Source of the DNA: Hippophae tibetana | Lineage: Eukaryota; Streptophyta; Magnoliopsida; Rosales; Elaeagnaceae | DNA: 64,000 bases | Assembly (NCBI GenBank): GCA_037013495.1 | Contig: CM072811.1 | Span: 12,095,190-12,159,189, forward strand | Direction of reading: 5' to 3' | Shown: positions 23,900-38,600 of the stretch, one piece after another | Layout of the letters: every line of letters begins with the position of its first letter | Position numbering within the stretch: position 1 is the stretch's first letter | Position numbers and translations under genes: made by a program | The notes under the pieces: model-generated | What the model was told of the DNA's origin: nothing | What the model saw: only the letters and a program-made list of their open reading frames with translations | The model's database searches: none

Positions 23900-24390
23900 A
23901 TGCCATGTGTCAGCGTCTGATTGGATGAAACCAATAGTGGGACACGTGACAGCCTTTAATTGGTGGGAGGAACGGGAGCACGCAGAAAATGTCGCACGAG
24001 ATAATGGTGCCAAGACATGTGTGGGACAGCTGCTGGAACGCATGCATGATTCCACGTTTTTGTGTTCATCAAAACATGCCACGCGTTACCACATGATTGG
24101 CTGCAAGAAATAGTGGGACACGTGGTAGACTTTAAATGGTTGGAGGGTTTGATTGCACGTGGTTGCACTACACGCGATCAACGCACATGAGACACGTGGG
24201 TCCCACCCTACACACCGACTTACGCGATAGGTGGGCCCTACACGATACGGCGAGCAGCGTGTACTAGGAAAACCGCGTCTACTCTCTTTTGTCACGTTTG
24301 CAATCCACGCGCCTCTTCGTAGTCGTTTATTGCCCGATCGAATGGTGCACGTGGCGCGCGGACAATAAATGCACGTGGACTTCTTTCATG
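23900..24390. other. CpG/G-box-rich island with internal duplication
   Basis: In a region otherwise AT-rich, this ~490 bp is GC-rich and has six perfect CACGTG palindromes, starting at 23943, 24119, 24156, 24193, 24348 and 24372. A diverged direct duplication (shift about 176 bp) carries ATAGTGGGACACGTG in both copies (near 23933 and 24109). CACGTG is the plant G-box bound by bZIP and bHLH factors, but no gene starts nearby. Confidence 0.7.
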
Positions 24391-24432
24391 CGTAGAAAAA
24401 TAAACTTTTCTTAATTGTATTTTTGCCATCCA

Positions 24433-24632
24433 ATTTAATTCAAATTAACTTTTAAACTTTCTTTAATTGCAATTAAGCGCATTTCTAATTTAAATTAACT
24501 TTTCAACTTTTGTTAATTACAATTAACTCGATTTTAATTCAAATTATATTTTAAACTTTTATTAATTGCAATTAAGCACTCTTTTATTTTAAATTATATT
24601 TTCAGACATATATTTACAATTAAGTACTTTAT
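24433..24632. repeat. 50-bp tandem repeat, four copies
   Basis: The phrase (C/T)AAATTA(A/T)..TTTAAACTTT..TTAATTGCAATTAAG recurs with an almost exact 50-bp period (phase points 24441, 24491, 24540, 24590). The copies are about 80% alike by eye, and the last is the weakest. Confidence 0.85.
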
Positions 24633-24800
24633 CGATTCAAATTCTTTAATTTTCTTAAAAATATATTCCTTAAAAAATAAACAGTAAATATAAATTTATT
24701 CTATTAAAAATAACTAAAAATGTCAAGAACATAACAATTATAATTAATAAAATAAATGAAAATAACTATATAAAATACAGTTATCAGTGTGCTATTAAAA

Positions 24801-25650
24801 TAGAGTGGATCAACTCAACTCTTCTTACTCACTTTTCAATGAAATCAATCAATCATTTTCAAGCTAGGTTTTTCAAATTGTATGGTTAGGGTTTAAATAG
24901 AACAAAATAAATATTGATGCCATCCTTGAATGATGTCACCAACAAGAATAAATAAACAATAAACATGAAAAAAAATCAAAGAAACCATGTCAGAAATTAA
25001 CAAAAATCAGTTCATTTAACATACATAAACATCAACAAAGCAAAACATGTCAAAAAAAATTTAAAAACCATAACATCCATTAAATATTGCTACAAAAGTT
25101 AGAATTTTTACCCTAAGCAACACCAAACAAATGCATTTCTAGTTCGGATATTCAAAAAATGATTTTGTTCCTTCCTCCAAGCTACTCGATCAACGAAGAA
25201 ATGAATGTTTCTCAATTAGGGTTTCATAGAAAAAGATGAAGCAAAGAGCAAAGGGTCATGATCACGAATGACATCTTTTCGAAGAAGAATGACATTGAGA
25301 GAGAAAGTGATGAAATAATGAGTTGGCACCAAGGGTAATGTCACATTTACCAATATTCTTATACCTTTAAATTGGATGTCTTATTTAACTCCATTTAAAT
25401 GTAAGGGTATCAATAATAATAATAAAAATACTAAAAGGGCATCATTTATAATTTTTCCTTCATTAAAAGACTAAAAGGATATTTTAGGAAAAAAATTGAT
25501 TATTATTCATAAAAGATATAAATGGTACCAGTATCAAAATCGGAGAACCAAAATAAAATATTTTAATAACACGTAATATTTAAAGAAATATCAATATATT
25601 AATTAGGGTATCTTTAAAGTAATCTTTTTTTATTATCTCTAGTACGAATC
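24801..25650. other. No recognisable gene
   Basis: AT-rich intergenic sequence before the RPL31 promoter region. No ORF, RNA or repeat boundary could be supported. Confidence 0.4.
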
Positions 25651-25857
25651 TCCCCAATAATTTATAAATTTATACAACTTTATAAATAAAAATAAAATTT
25701 ATAGTGCTTATATAAATAAATTAGAGATACATAGATGTAAAATAATTAAAGAGATTATCTCCGATAATTTATAAATTTATACAACCTTTTAGATAAAAAT
25801 AAAATTTATATAAATAAATTAGTAATACATAGATATAAAATAATTAGAGAGATTGAC
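25651..25857. repeat. 107-bp tandem duplication, two copies
   Basis: The phrase TAATTTATAAATTTATACAAC..AAATAAAATTTAT..TAAATAAATTAG starts at 25658 and again at 25765. The second copy has a small deletion. Mostly A/T, in the distal RPL31 upstream region. Confidence 0.8.
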
Positions 25858-26171
25858 TACATAGAAACTTAAAGGATAGAAAGGGTAAGAGAAAAGAAAA
25901 TGAGACAAATTAAAAAAAATGATAATTGTCCAAAGGAGAGGGTTTTTAATTTTTATTTTTAAAATAAATTTAATAATTCTATTTAAAAATTAAGGAGCTT
26001 TGTTTTTTTAAAGATATCTAACTTAATAAAAAAAAATGCTGTTATGGAAGAGTGTCAGCACCATTTGTACAATTGTACCTAATCATCACAAAGTTTATGC
26101 TAGCTTTGTAATTTCCCAAATCTCGTACGGTAGATGAGATAATTTCCCTTTATTTGATACCATCACCAAGC

Positions 26172-26251
26172 TAGGGTTTCGTGACTAATATTTAGTTGTC
26201 TCATTCTGATCCAACACCCCTTTCATCTCGCTTCGTCGCTTCAAACCCTAA
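26172..26251 (+). promoter_or_regulatory. Telo-box motifs upstream of RPL31
   Basis: AAACCCTAA (26243-26251) and its inverse TAGGGTTT (26172-26179) flank the probable transcription start region, 100-180 bp before the RPL31 ATG. Telo-boxes of this kind are a known feature of plant ribosomal protein promoters and help coordinate their expression in dividing cells. The start site itself was not determined. Confidence 0.6.
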
Positions 26252-26338
26252 GGTACTCTCCCTCCCTCGTCTGTCCTCTAGTAACAAACTGGAAACAGTT
26301 TTTTATTATTTTTTTTTATTTTTATAATTTTGAAGTGA

Positions 26339-28761
<2,423 letters not shown>

Positions 28762-29647
28762 TTTTCTAACATCTTTTTCTCTGGTAGAACTTGTTAGGCA
28801 GTGAAAGGATTTCATGTAATTGTTTGCCTTGAAATGTTAAAGAGAGGTTCAGTTTATATTTTTCATCCAACACTTTACTTTCGTGCATTACTATCAGAAT
28901 GTCTTTTAGCTAACGCTATTTCTTTTAAATTTAACTTAATAGAAGCAAATATTCTATCCTTTAATACGCTCTTTAAACTCGTTAGTCCTCCTAACAAATA
29001 CCACGCGTTCTCTTAAAAGTCCATGAGTAGGATAAGCCCTGAATAGGAAACTAGCATTTGAGGAAATTTTTGACATTGCAACACGATATTGACACGACTT
29101 TGAAAAATTTACTGATGGTTATAAATTATAATAACACCTGGAACTATACTATGTAGATTATAAATTTGTACGAGTGATGGTTCGTGAATTTTTTAAATTT
29201 TCATTCGTGATATAGCCAGAAGAAAAGGCCAGGCAATGTTGGGTTTTAATGTAAAGATCTTACTTAGTACATCTTTGAAACAGAAGAAAATACCACTTGG
29301 ACCATTAGGGAAGGTTCTAACATAATTTCCAAAATTAAAAAAAAAGTTCAGTGTTTTATTCCTCTAGTGACAGTCACTAATAAGTAATAACCTGATCTCA
29401 GAAAATGGTGAAAGAAAAGAAGTTACCAATCAGTGTACGTTCATTTTTATTAGTTAGGCTCCCCTATTGAGGGTAAAACCAAAGACTTGCGGTTCTAAGA
29501 AATTTGGAAGAATCCATGCTTTCCAAAAATAATAACAATGGAAAACACTTGGTGAAGCTTTGTCCGTCCAACACTGACAAGAAACTCAAAATATGATGTT
29601 AAAAAATAATGAACGTATAGACCATGAGGTCAAAATTTTCATTTTGT
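28762..29647. other. Convergent intergenic region
   Basis: Holds the 3' ends of RPL31 (+) and CIPK3 (-). No further gene was seen. The 71-codon frame at 28801-29016 begins in the likely RPL31 3' UTR and has no recognisable domain. Confidence 0.6.
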
Positions 29648-32600
29648 TTATTGCACGTCATCTTCACTTTGCCATACTACATCGTCGAGGCAGGTCGAGA
29701 GGTTCTTATAGAACTGTACAAGTATAGATGAAATACAAAATGTGATGATGGCAATAAAATAAGTCCAATAAGCATATAGAAAGAGTGGATGAGACATGAG
29801 GAAGTACCTTATGGAACTCCAACGTGTCTCCTTTAGCTTTTCTCATTTCAACCATATAAAGAGAAGGTGCTACTTGAAATATCTGATCAGATAACACATG
29901 TTATAAAAACAATCATCCCAAATAATAATCGGGCAGTTTTACTTTTTAACCCTGTAGACTATCTATTTTTAACCTCTAGTAATTAATAGGCAAAACTGAA
30001 TAGATGTTCAAAAGGAAAGTTCATTTGAACACATGTTAAAGAGTACTTGAAGGCATATTATGGTTTGTCAGTGCATGGTGGCCATTCATTACCAGACTTG
30101 TTAAAGCTCCAACAATTGATTTTTTTTTTCTTAAGGTATATACAAAAAGAATATTTTTGATCATGTGTTTAATCATAAAGTGGAGTCAAAAATTAAAGAT
30201 CTCATGCAATATTCCGATGATTTAAATCTTATAAGATAATAAATTGTGATTCATGGTACCTCTGTGGCAACTTTAAGGTTTCCCTTTCTTCCAGCTTTCA
30301 TGTTCTCAAGTCTCAGCTGAGAGAAAAAGACAAACAGAAAAAACCCTATTAATTCCCAGAAAGTTTGAAAAATACAAAAAAGTTTTGCATTGCCATTTAG
30401 ATAGTAAAGGTCCCTTGTATACCTTGTAGTTCTTTCTATGCACATCAAATCCAAGAGGCTTTGCAGCTTCTTCAATCTTATGAACTATTTCCTTGGCAGG
30501 GCATTTGGATGTGAATCTTGTCTCTCTCTTATATGCCTGCAGTCATTGATTTAATTATGAGGCTTGAAGGAAAATTCCAAGAAATGGTATCAAGGGGAAA
30601 AATAAATAAATAAAATTCCCCGGACAAAAGGTTAACATTCTCATAAACTTGGCTGCAGAATGTTTATCCACATATTGGTTATCATGCTTTTCGACCTTAA
30701 TGTCAATAAAATGAAGAATATATTCATAGAAGTCCATAAGTCTGAAACTTGATGAGAGAATGAGAAGTACATAAGATATGTCACGGTGAGTTTCAGGTCC
30801 GAACCTGTTCAATGTCAAACAAGTTACCAAGGTTGAGGCCACGTGACATAGATATTAGCTCAAATGCATTCATAGCCGCAGGCTGTTCTTCCTTCTTCTC
30901 TTGTACATGGTGTTCCTGTTGTAAAACGAAGAGAAATTTTTTGACAAATAAACAGCTCTTCCTGGCAACTACCAAAATTAATTATTAGCAGCAAATGGGA
31001 ATCCTTGTTATATGGTAACAAAGTCATCTTCAACTTACTTCAGAATCCCTGAAAACAGCTTCTACATCATCCAAGTTTGTATCTTCTGTCTCATCGAATA
31101 CAGGTGGCTTATAATCCTTCTTAAACCATTCATCTTCAAGAATTTCGGAGATGATTATCCGCTGACATAATAACACACAAAGCAATTCCCAGATGCTAAC
31201 CACAATCAGATTAACACTTGCAAAATTCTAAATAAGAAATTTATTTGGCTGACAATTTCAATTACATAAGGCCAGATGAAAAATGACACATGCCCTTCAA
31301 TTTTTGCAAGAAAAAAATCAAAAATACTTCCGAGGTTTTCAATATCTTCAGAAATACACTTAACGTTTACAAAAAAAGCTACAATACCCCTGATATTTAA
31401 GGTATCTTCAAAAATGTCATTATTTAACAGAAGTTAAAACCCGTGAAAAATCAGATCAGTATCTAAAAAAGTCTTTTCTACCCCTACCTATATAGCTTTT
31501 TGAATATTATAGTTGAGAATATTATCGCAAATACCTTTGTGGTTTTTTTTCTTCAAAATTACCCCTACTATAATAATTAATTTATCTTTATCAAAAATAC
31601 CTTTGCTATAATAATTATTTTACCTTCATTAAAAAAACCCATGTTACGATAATTAATTTTAACTTCATCAAAAATACCCCTGTTACAATATTTAATTTAT
31701 CTTTATCGAAAATACTCTTACTTCTCAATAACTTGTTATAAATAATCATTAAAAACACCCCTAATCAATAATAAACTATAAATATTCATCAAAAATACTA
31801 CTAACTTTAAATCTAAATTACATTATTCAATACATATCATACATCTACATCCATATTCTCATACCATATTAACCCTGACCTATTCACTTATTTTTATCAG
31901 CCTATATAAAAATCAAAAGTATATTTTAAAAATGCGTTACTCATGAATATTAACACACAATATCAAACATATGATCATGAACTTGATATAAAGCAAAACA
32001 CACAATATTATGTCAACAATGGACCCATTTTCCTCATTTTGGTTGTTTCCCTACTATCATGGTTTTGTTTATAAGCATTATTATGTTAAATCATAATTGT
32101 TAAAAACATCATCAAAATTTGATTTTTTTAATATATCGTCTCAAAAGAAAGAACACAAAAGATAAACCCTAAATAATATTATGGTCATACAAACTCTTTC
32201 TTTCTCTTCCCCACATTATCAAAATTCTATTTTTTTCTCTGGTTTATATTTATTGATCTCTCTTTTAATCCAAAATATCCTCTCAATCTCGGTCCTTGTT
32301 CATATTATTATTTTCTAAAAAAGTTGTTTCTTTTTAATTTATTAATTAGTAAATAAGCTTGCTTTCAAAATTTTATTTGTATTAAATTGTTGTCTAAACC
32401 CTAGCATAACTCTCACGCTTGTAAATCCAATCTGAAATGGGTGACTGGAACAAGTGACCGGGGAGGCTGGAAGGGTGGTGGTGAGGGTGGGAGACAAGGA
32501 AGCGAGTTTGCATGAAGAAGAAGAGAAAGGTATGGCGAGGAAGAGAGTGATGCATAAGTGATATATGTATAGGAGAGATTACCATTTTGCCCATAATGTT

Positions 32601-35600
32601 AAACGGAGATATAATGCTGATAATGTTGGAGGTCAGTTTTGATATTACATAAAATTCAGGGGTATTTTTGAAGAAAAGAAAAACCTCAGGAGTATTTACA
32701 ATAATATTCCATTTTTTCAATAAAAAATTTAATAGTAATAATTTGTAAATTTCATGTAGTGGCTCTTACAAAAATGTTTATATCTTCATATTCATGTTTA
32801 CTTTTCAAATTTTACATGATTTAATTTTGAAGCCCATACCCAAATCTAACCACTATCACATACATTACAAAAAATGATCAAGATATTGTGAATGCTGTGA
32901 ATGTGTTGAAGTATGAAATGAAAGATTGCAAATGATAAGGGAAGATGGTTGAGATTCTTTGCTTTGTAAGATTTTTTCTTTTAGATCACGCTTGGTTAGC
33001 ACAATGGAAAAGTAATGGGAATGGTAAGGGAATTGAATATAAAGGAAACAATACTATTATTGCAGTGTTGGGTTTGACTATTAGAATCAAAGAAAAAATC
33101 AGTATTGTAATATTTGGTTTACAATTAGAATGAAATGAAAAAATACTTTATATTATCTTAATATCCATATGTTCAGAGTTTCAATGCTATCATTCAGTTG
33201 TTTTCTACGCCAAACATAATATATTATTAAAAATTATTATTTTTTAATTATTACTAAAAAATATTATTTAATCTAAAAATATTAAAAACAAGAAAAAATC
33301 AATATTGTAATATTTGGTTTACAATTAGAATGAAATGAAAAAATACTTTATATTATCTTAATATCCATATGTTCAGAGTTTCAATGCTATCATTCAGTTG
33401 TTTTCTACGCCAAACATAATATATTATTAAAAATTATTATTTTTTAATTATTACTAAAAAATATTATTTAATCTAAAAATATTAAAAACAAGAAAAAATA
33501 TTTTTGATAATTTTGTTTCTCCATATTATTTACAAAATAATACTCAAGTATTAATATATTGTAGTGAAGTCATGTTCATCTACCATAACCAACACAAAAT
33601 ATTATACAATCAAAATTGAAAAAGGGTTAAGGATTTAAGGTTTAGGATTCTAGGTTTTGAGGTTTGGGGTTTAGGGTTCGGAATGAGGTTTAGGATTTTA
33701 CGTTAAAGGATTTAAGATTAAGGGTTAAGGGTTTGAAAAAAAAATTGTAATAATATATTTTTATTTAATGGTGGAATAACAATTCCTAAAGTGGAATGGT
33801 GGAATAACAATTTCATGTCTTTTAGGAATTGTTTCCATTCCATTCCATGTGTATGACACAACCAAATGTAGAAATGTGTGTTAGCAATTCCATTCCTAGT
33901 TCCGTTCATTCAAGCGAAACATGACCTTAGTAACAAACAGCATATTGAAGTCTTACATATGAGTTACAGGTTTGTAGCTCCTGGTCGATCAAGGGGAAAA
34001 GTTCAAGTTATCACAAATTTACATCAGTAACAAACCTAGTTATTTTATACTATTATAAACATGCAACTGTAATAGCTCAATGATATATTTATTGAGGCAA
34101 ATATAAAATTAGTCCTGTGTGGCTAAAGTTTAAATCAAAATGATTCATTTTCATGTTTTGACAAATAAAAGTTGATTCGCGTTGCTGAGATTTATATTAT
34201 TCAAGTTGAGCTTATGACACTTAAAGATCAACTTGAAAATTACATTATGGACATGCATTCACTGATTTTACAAATTTGAAAGGAATGGGTGATCTTGCCA
34301 AGTAAATGTTAAACACATTTATCTACATTTCAAATTGACACTTGTTTTACCACTTGCAACAGTTAAATTGTGTATATGTTACATGTATTAATACTATGAA
34401 TATTTATTGTTTATTTCTTTCCTTAATTAGGATTATTTTCTTTCCTTAATTAGGAAATAATTCTTTTTACAAATACTCAATTGGGGTTAATGAGAAAATA
34501 AGCTTTTCAGAAATAATTTGGTACCAGAGGAAAAAAAAACTGCCCTACCCATTTAATCTCAGAGGTAGAGCTGCCACCAAAAGCAGTTCCTATCCTCTAC
34601 CAACGCCTATCGTCGCCATAGCCCCTGCATCCATCGCTGAGTTCTTTTCCCGCCAACAGGTGACACCATCGCCAAACATTTTTTTCTATCCTCGGCTGCC
34701 ACGAACTATCGAAGAAGCCTCCTCAGCTGCGACTACTATCGAAGAAGCCCTTCCAGAACCGCCGTCAATGTAGCCCGGCCCAGCACCACCTTTTCCCGCC
34801 GATCACAGCACTGTCTGTCAGGTTTTGTTCGTACCCCTTGCGCCGTTGGCCCGAAATATTTGTTTCTGATCAAATAAACTGATTATTTGTGTTGCTGAGT
34901 TTTTCGGGATGTCATTAGGCTGATCTGTTTTGTGGGCTGTCTATAGGGCTGATCTTTTTGTGGGGCTGTTTTGGGCTTTTTTTTTTAATTAATTTATTTA
35001 TTTTTGGGGATCTGGTGTTAATATCTGATTTTTGGGTCGCTAGCTGCCCTTTTTTTCCTCACTTAACAAAACAAAATTATGTACAGGGAGCACACTAGTT
35101 CTTTCTATATAGAGACTATATATGATAATTCTGCTTCAATTAATATTAAATTAAATGATATTAATTATTGTGTTTGGTCTAAAATTTTAAAGATGCATAT
35201 TTATATTAGAAAGAAAAAATATTATACTATCATAAAAAAAAAGTTGCTTAAAGGAGGATGATAACTTATGATAAATGAAAAGTTGAATATGTTAGTAAAA
35301 TCATGAATTAGAACTCTATGATAAATGAGTTAATGTATCACTTTGTTCATTGTGATCATGCAAAAGTTATGTTTGATGTCGTGAGAAAAAAATGCTTTGA
35401 TATTTCTAACTCTTTACAAGTATATGAGTTGATGAAGAGATCATTTTAACTCTATCAAAGTAATCGACCTCTTGTTAAATATTATAATAAATTGAACTCT
35501 ATTTTCATGGAGTTTGATTATTGTAGACTTAATGATATGACATGTTTTACCAACATTGAGTAATAGAGGAAACATATTGTTAAGGATTGGGTTTATATGT

Positions 35601-38600
35601 TCATTGTTGATCTACATCGGAGTTCGGATCAAGTTAATATTTAGATTTGAGTACTTCTCATTTGCCAAGCCTAGAGGAAACATATTCTCGAAGTCTGTCT
35701 TGAAGTATAGAGACATATCACCATGGGCACTAAAAACCACCCTAAGTTATCCGCCTTTATTGTCCAAAGAAGTAGGCTTTGTTTAGATCTCTCATCGGTT
35801 GACTATAGTTCTCTTTTTTGCACCTAATGCCATAATACTAAACATACTATTGATGTTTGTTGGAAGAAGCATAACTTTTCAGAGTGGTACAAACTTAAGC
35901 AAGTTGAAAGGAAAAATGACTCTACTCCCATTACTACTATCACTAATTATTCATCTCTTACTTCTTAGATTTCTTGAGTGATAACTCAAGAAGATAATTC
36001 TAGTTCAATATTTATATTTTCTACTTTTGACACTTAGCTTATTAATTCAGGGGTTATCGATCATATTACAAGTAATACTTCCATTCTTGAGTCTCTAACA
36101 TCATCTTTTGTTAAGTCTCTTCAGGTTGTCAATGAGACACCAACGCCAATTTTAGGAGCTAGTAATGTCTCACTATCACCCATTTTCACCATCTCTTCTA
36201 TTTTGTTTACACCAACTCTTAAAAATAATCTCATGTCCATTAGTCAGCTTACCAATTTTTTTGATTATTCTATAACATTTTATTCTACTCATTATGTGTT
36301 TTAGAACAATCATACGAATATGACAATTGTCACTAGGAGGGAGATATGAGGTCTTCACTACTTGAAGAAGAGGGCTAGTAATCCTAGTTGTGGTTTTTAG
36401 ATGGATAGAGAGATTGAGAAAGCATAGATTATGTTATAGCATTGTCATGTAGGACATCTATACTTTCCTTATTTGGAGTGTTTATTTTCTAATATTTTTA
36501 CTTCTAGTTTCATATGTGAATAATGCATTTTTGCTAAGAATTAGTATTTCTTTCAAAATTAGTACTAATAAAAATTATGTTTCCTTTACTTGTATCTATA
36601 TTGATGTGTAAGGTCCTTTTTTTACTCCTATTACTTCTGGTCATAAATATTTTATTTCCTTTATTGATAATTGCACTAAAGTAACTTGGATTTTTTTGTC
36701 AAAATCTATTAGTGATATTATTCATGTTCTTCCTCAATTTTATACTATGATTGTTACACAATTTCATGCATAGGTTCAAGGTTTTCACTTTGATAATGGT
36801 CATGAATTTATAAATCAATCTCTTATCAATTTTTCAAAACTCATGGCATTCTTCACTAGACAACATGTGGTTATACGCCACAATAGAAGGACATAACGGA
36901 GTGTAAGAACAGTCACCTTCTTAAGATGGCACGTGCCCCATGCTTCACTATAAGAGTTCTTAAATGTTTTTGGGCTAAGCTTGTCATGACTTCCGTTATT
37001 CTTATTAATCAAAAGATTGCTCACATTATTGACTATCAAACTTAATTGAGAAAATTATCCCTTTTCCACCCTATACCTTTCGCCTTTAATCTATATCATA
37101 AAGTCTTTAGTTGTGTGTTACATTCATATGTATGCAATTTATGGGGACAAATTTGACTTACATGCTCTTAAGTGTGTCTTTCTTGGTTACTCTAGTACAC
37201 AAAAATGGTATAAATGTTTCACCAACCTACAGGTAAGTATTATATGTCTATGGATGTTCGATTTTGTAATCATGAGTCTTGTTTTTCTAAAGAAGTTTCT
37301 TTAACTCCTCTTATGTAGAAGATTAGCAATAAAGAAAAAGAGAAGTAATGTTTAGAAGAAGAAAAAAGGTGGATTTTAGGTGAATCCAAGTTTGAAAAAG
37401 AGAAAACAACTAAGCCACCTCATATGTTCCACTGACACTTTGGTAGAAGAAATAAGAATATTACTGCTATGTCTCTATCTTCTGAATTTGATGCTCCTCT
37501 TGATGATACTATCATGCTTTCAAATGATTCTTTTGAGATTAATTATGAGGTACACGTCTTTTCTTTTTTTGTATTATCTTTAATTCCAACATACCTTCAG
37601 ATCCTATAGTGTCAACACCTACTATCTTGGATCCAATAATTAGTGGTCAAGATAGGAGATATCCTCTTTGAGATAGTAAATAGCATGACAAGTTGGGCTT
37701 CTCTAAGCATTCATCTAATATTGTTTATCCTATTTCTGTTTATGTTTCTTATAATCGTTTATTTAAAAATCACTTAATTTTTGCCCATCAAATTTCATTT
37801 GTATCTATTCCTAGTCATTTTCAAGAAGCCTTTCAAGATCCTAAGTGGAGAGCTATCATGCTAGGAGAAATGAATGCCCTCTAGAAGAATTATACTTGGG
37901 AGTTGGTTGAGCTATCTAAGAGAAAAAAGACTATGGGTTGCAAAGGGGTGTTTACTGTCAAGTTTCATTCAGATGGAAAATGGAAGAGGAATAAGGACAG
38001 AGTAGTAGCTAAGGGGTATGCATGCTCAAACTTATGGTATTAACTATGGAGAGACATATGCTCTAGTAGCCAAGATAAATACTATTCGAGTTATACTTTC
38101 TATTGTAATGAACCTAGACTGGCCACTACTTTAGTTTGATGTCAAGAATGCATTACTTCATGGAGAATTGACGAAAGAGGATCCTTCTCTTAGGTTCCCG
38201 ATTTAAAGAGGAAAGGTTGATGGGTTGAAGAAGGCTTTATACGGGTTGAAACAGTCACCTAAGGCTTGGTTTGGCCGATTGAGCCGCTCAATAAAGGGAT
38301 ATGGTTTTAAATAGACCCAAGCAAATCACATTCTTTTATAATAAAAGAAAAGGTGATAATATTACCTTACTTCTGGTTTATGTTGATGACATGATTCTTA
38401 TGAGTAGTAAAGCAAAAGATATAGAGTAATTACGTAGCTATTTGGCCAAGGAATTTGAAATGAAGAACCAAGGGAATTTGAAATACTTCTTAGGTATTGA
38501 AGTCTCTCAATCTAAACAAGGACTATTCTTCTCTCAATGGAAATATATCTTACATCTATTGACTATAACTGTTAATTTGGTTTGTGTCTTTATAGACACA

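Larger units (their letters stand above)
22860..24800. repeat. Non-coding repeat, probably LTR or similar
   Basis: The left part carries GGTCACAAGTAATAAAATTT and AAGTATCGTTCCCACAGAG, phrases I associate with abundant plant LTR-type repeats. The middle is a CpG-rich island and the right is a 50-bp tandem array. No domain-bearing ORF lies inside, and the short ORFs at 23891-24295 overlap on both strands in the island and look incidental. The boundaries are approximate. Confidence 0.45.
32980..33930. mobile_element. Possible MITE-like block
   Basis: The ends are loosely inverted: GATCACGCTTGGTTAGCACAATGG-like on the left and GGTCATGTTTCGCTTGAATGAACGG-like on the minus strand of the right. Both are followed by GGAATGG-rich sequence. 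The match is imperfect and no duplication of the target was seen. It contains the 200-bp duplication and the telomere-like stretch. Confidence 0.3.

Noticed and set aside
23891-24295. Four overlapping ORFs on both strands in the GC-rich island
   Set aside because: High GC removes stop codons in all frames. The products have no domains and conflict with each other.
28801-29016. 71-codon ORF just after RPL31
   Set aside because: It starts in the probable RPL31 3' UTR, is AT-rich and shows no domain.
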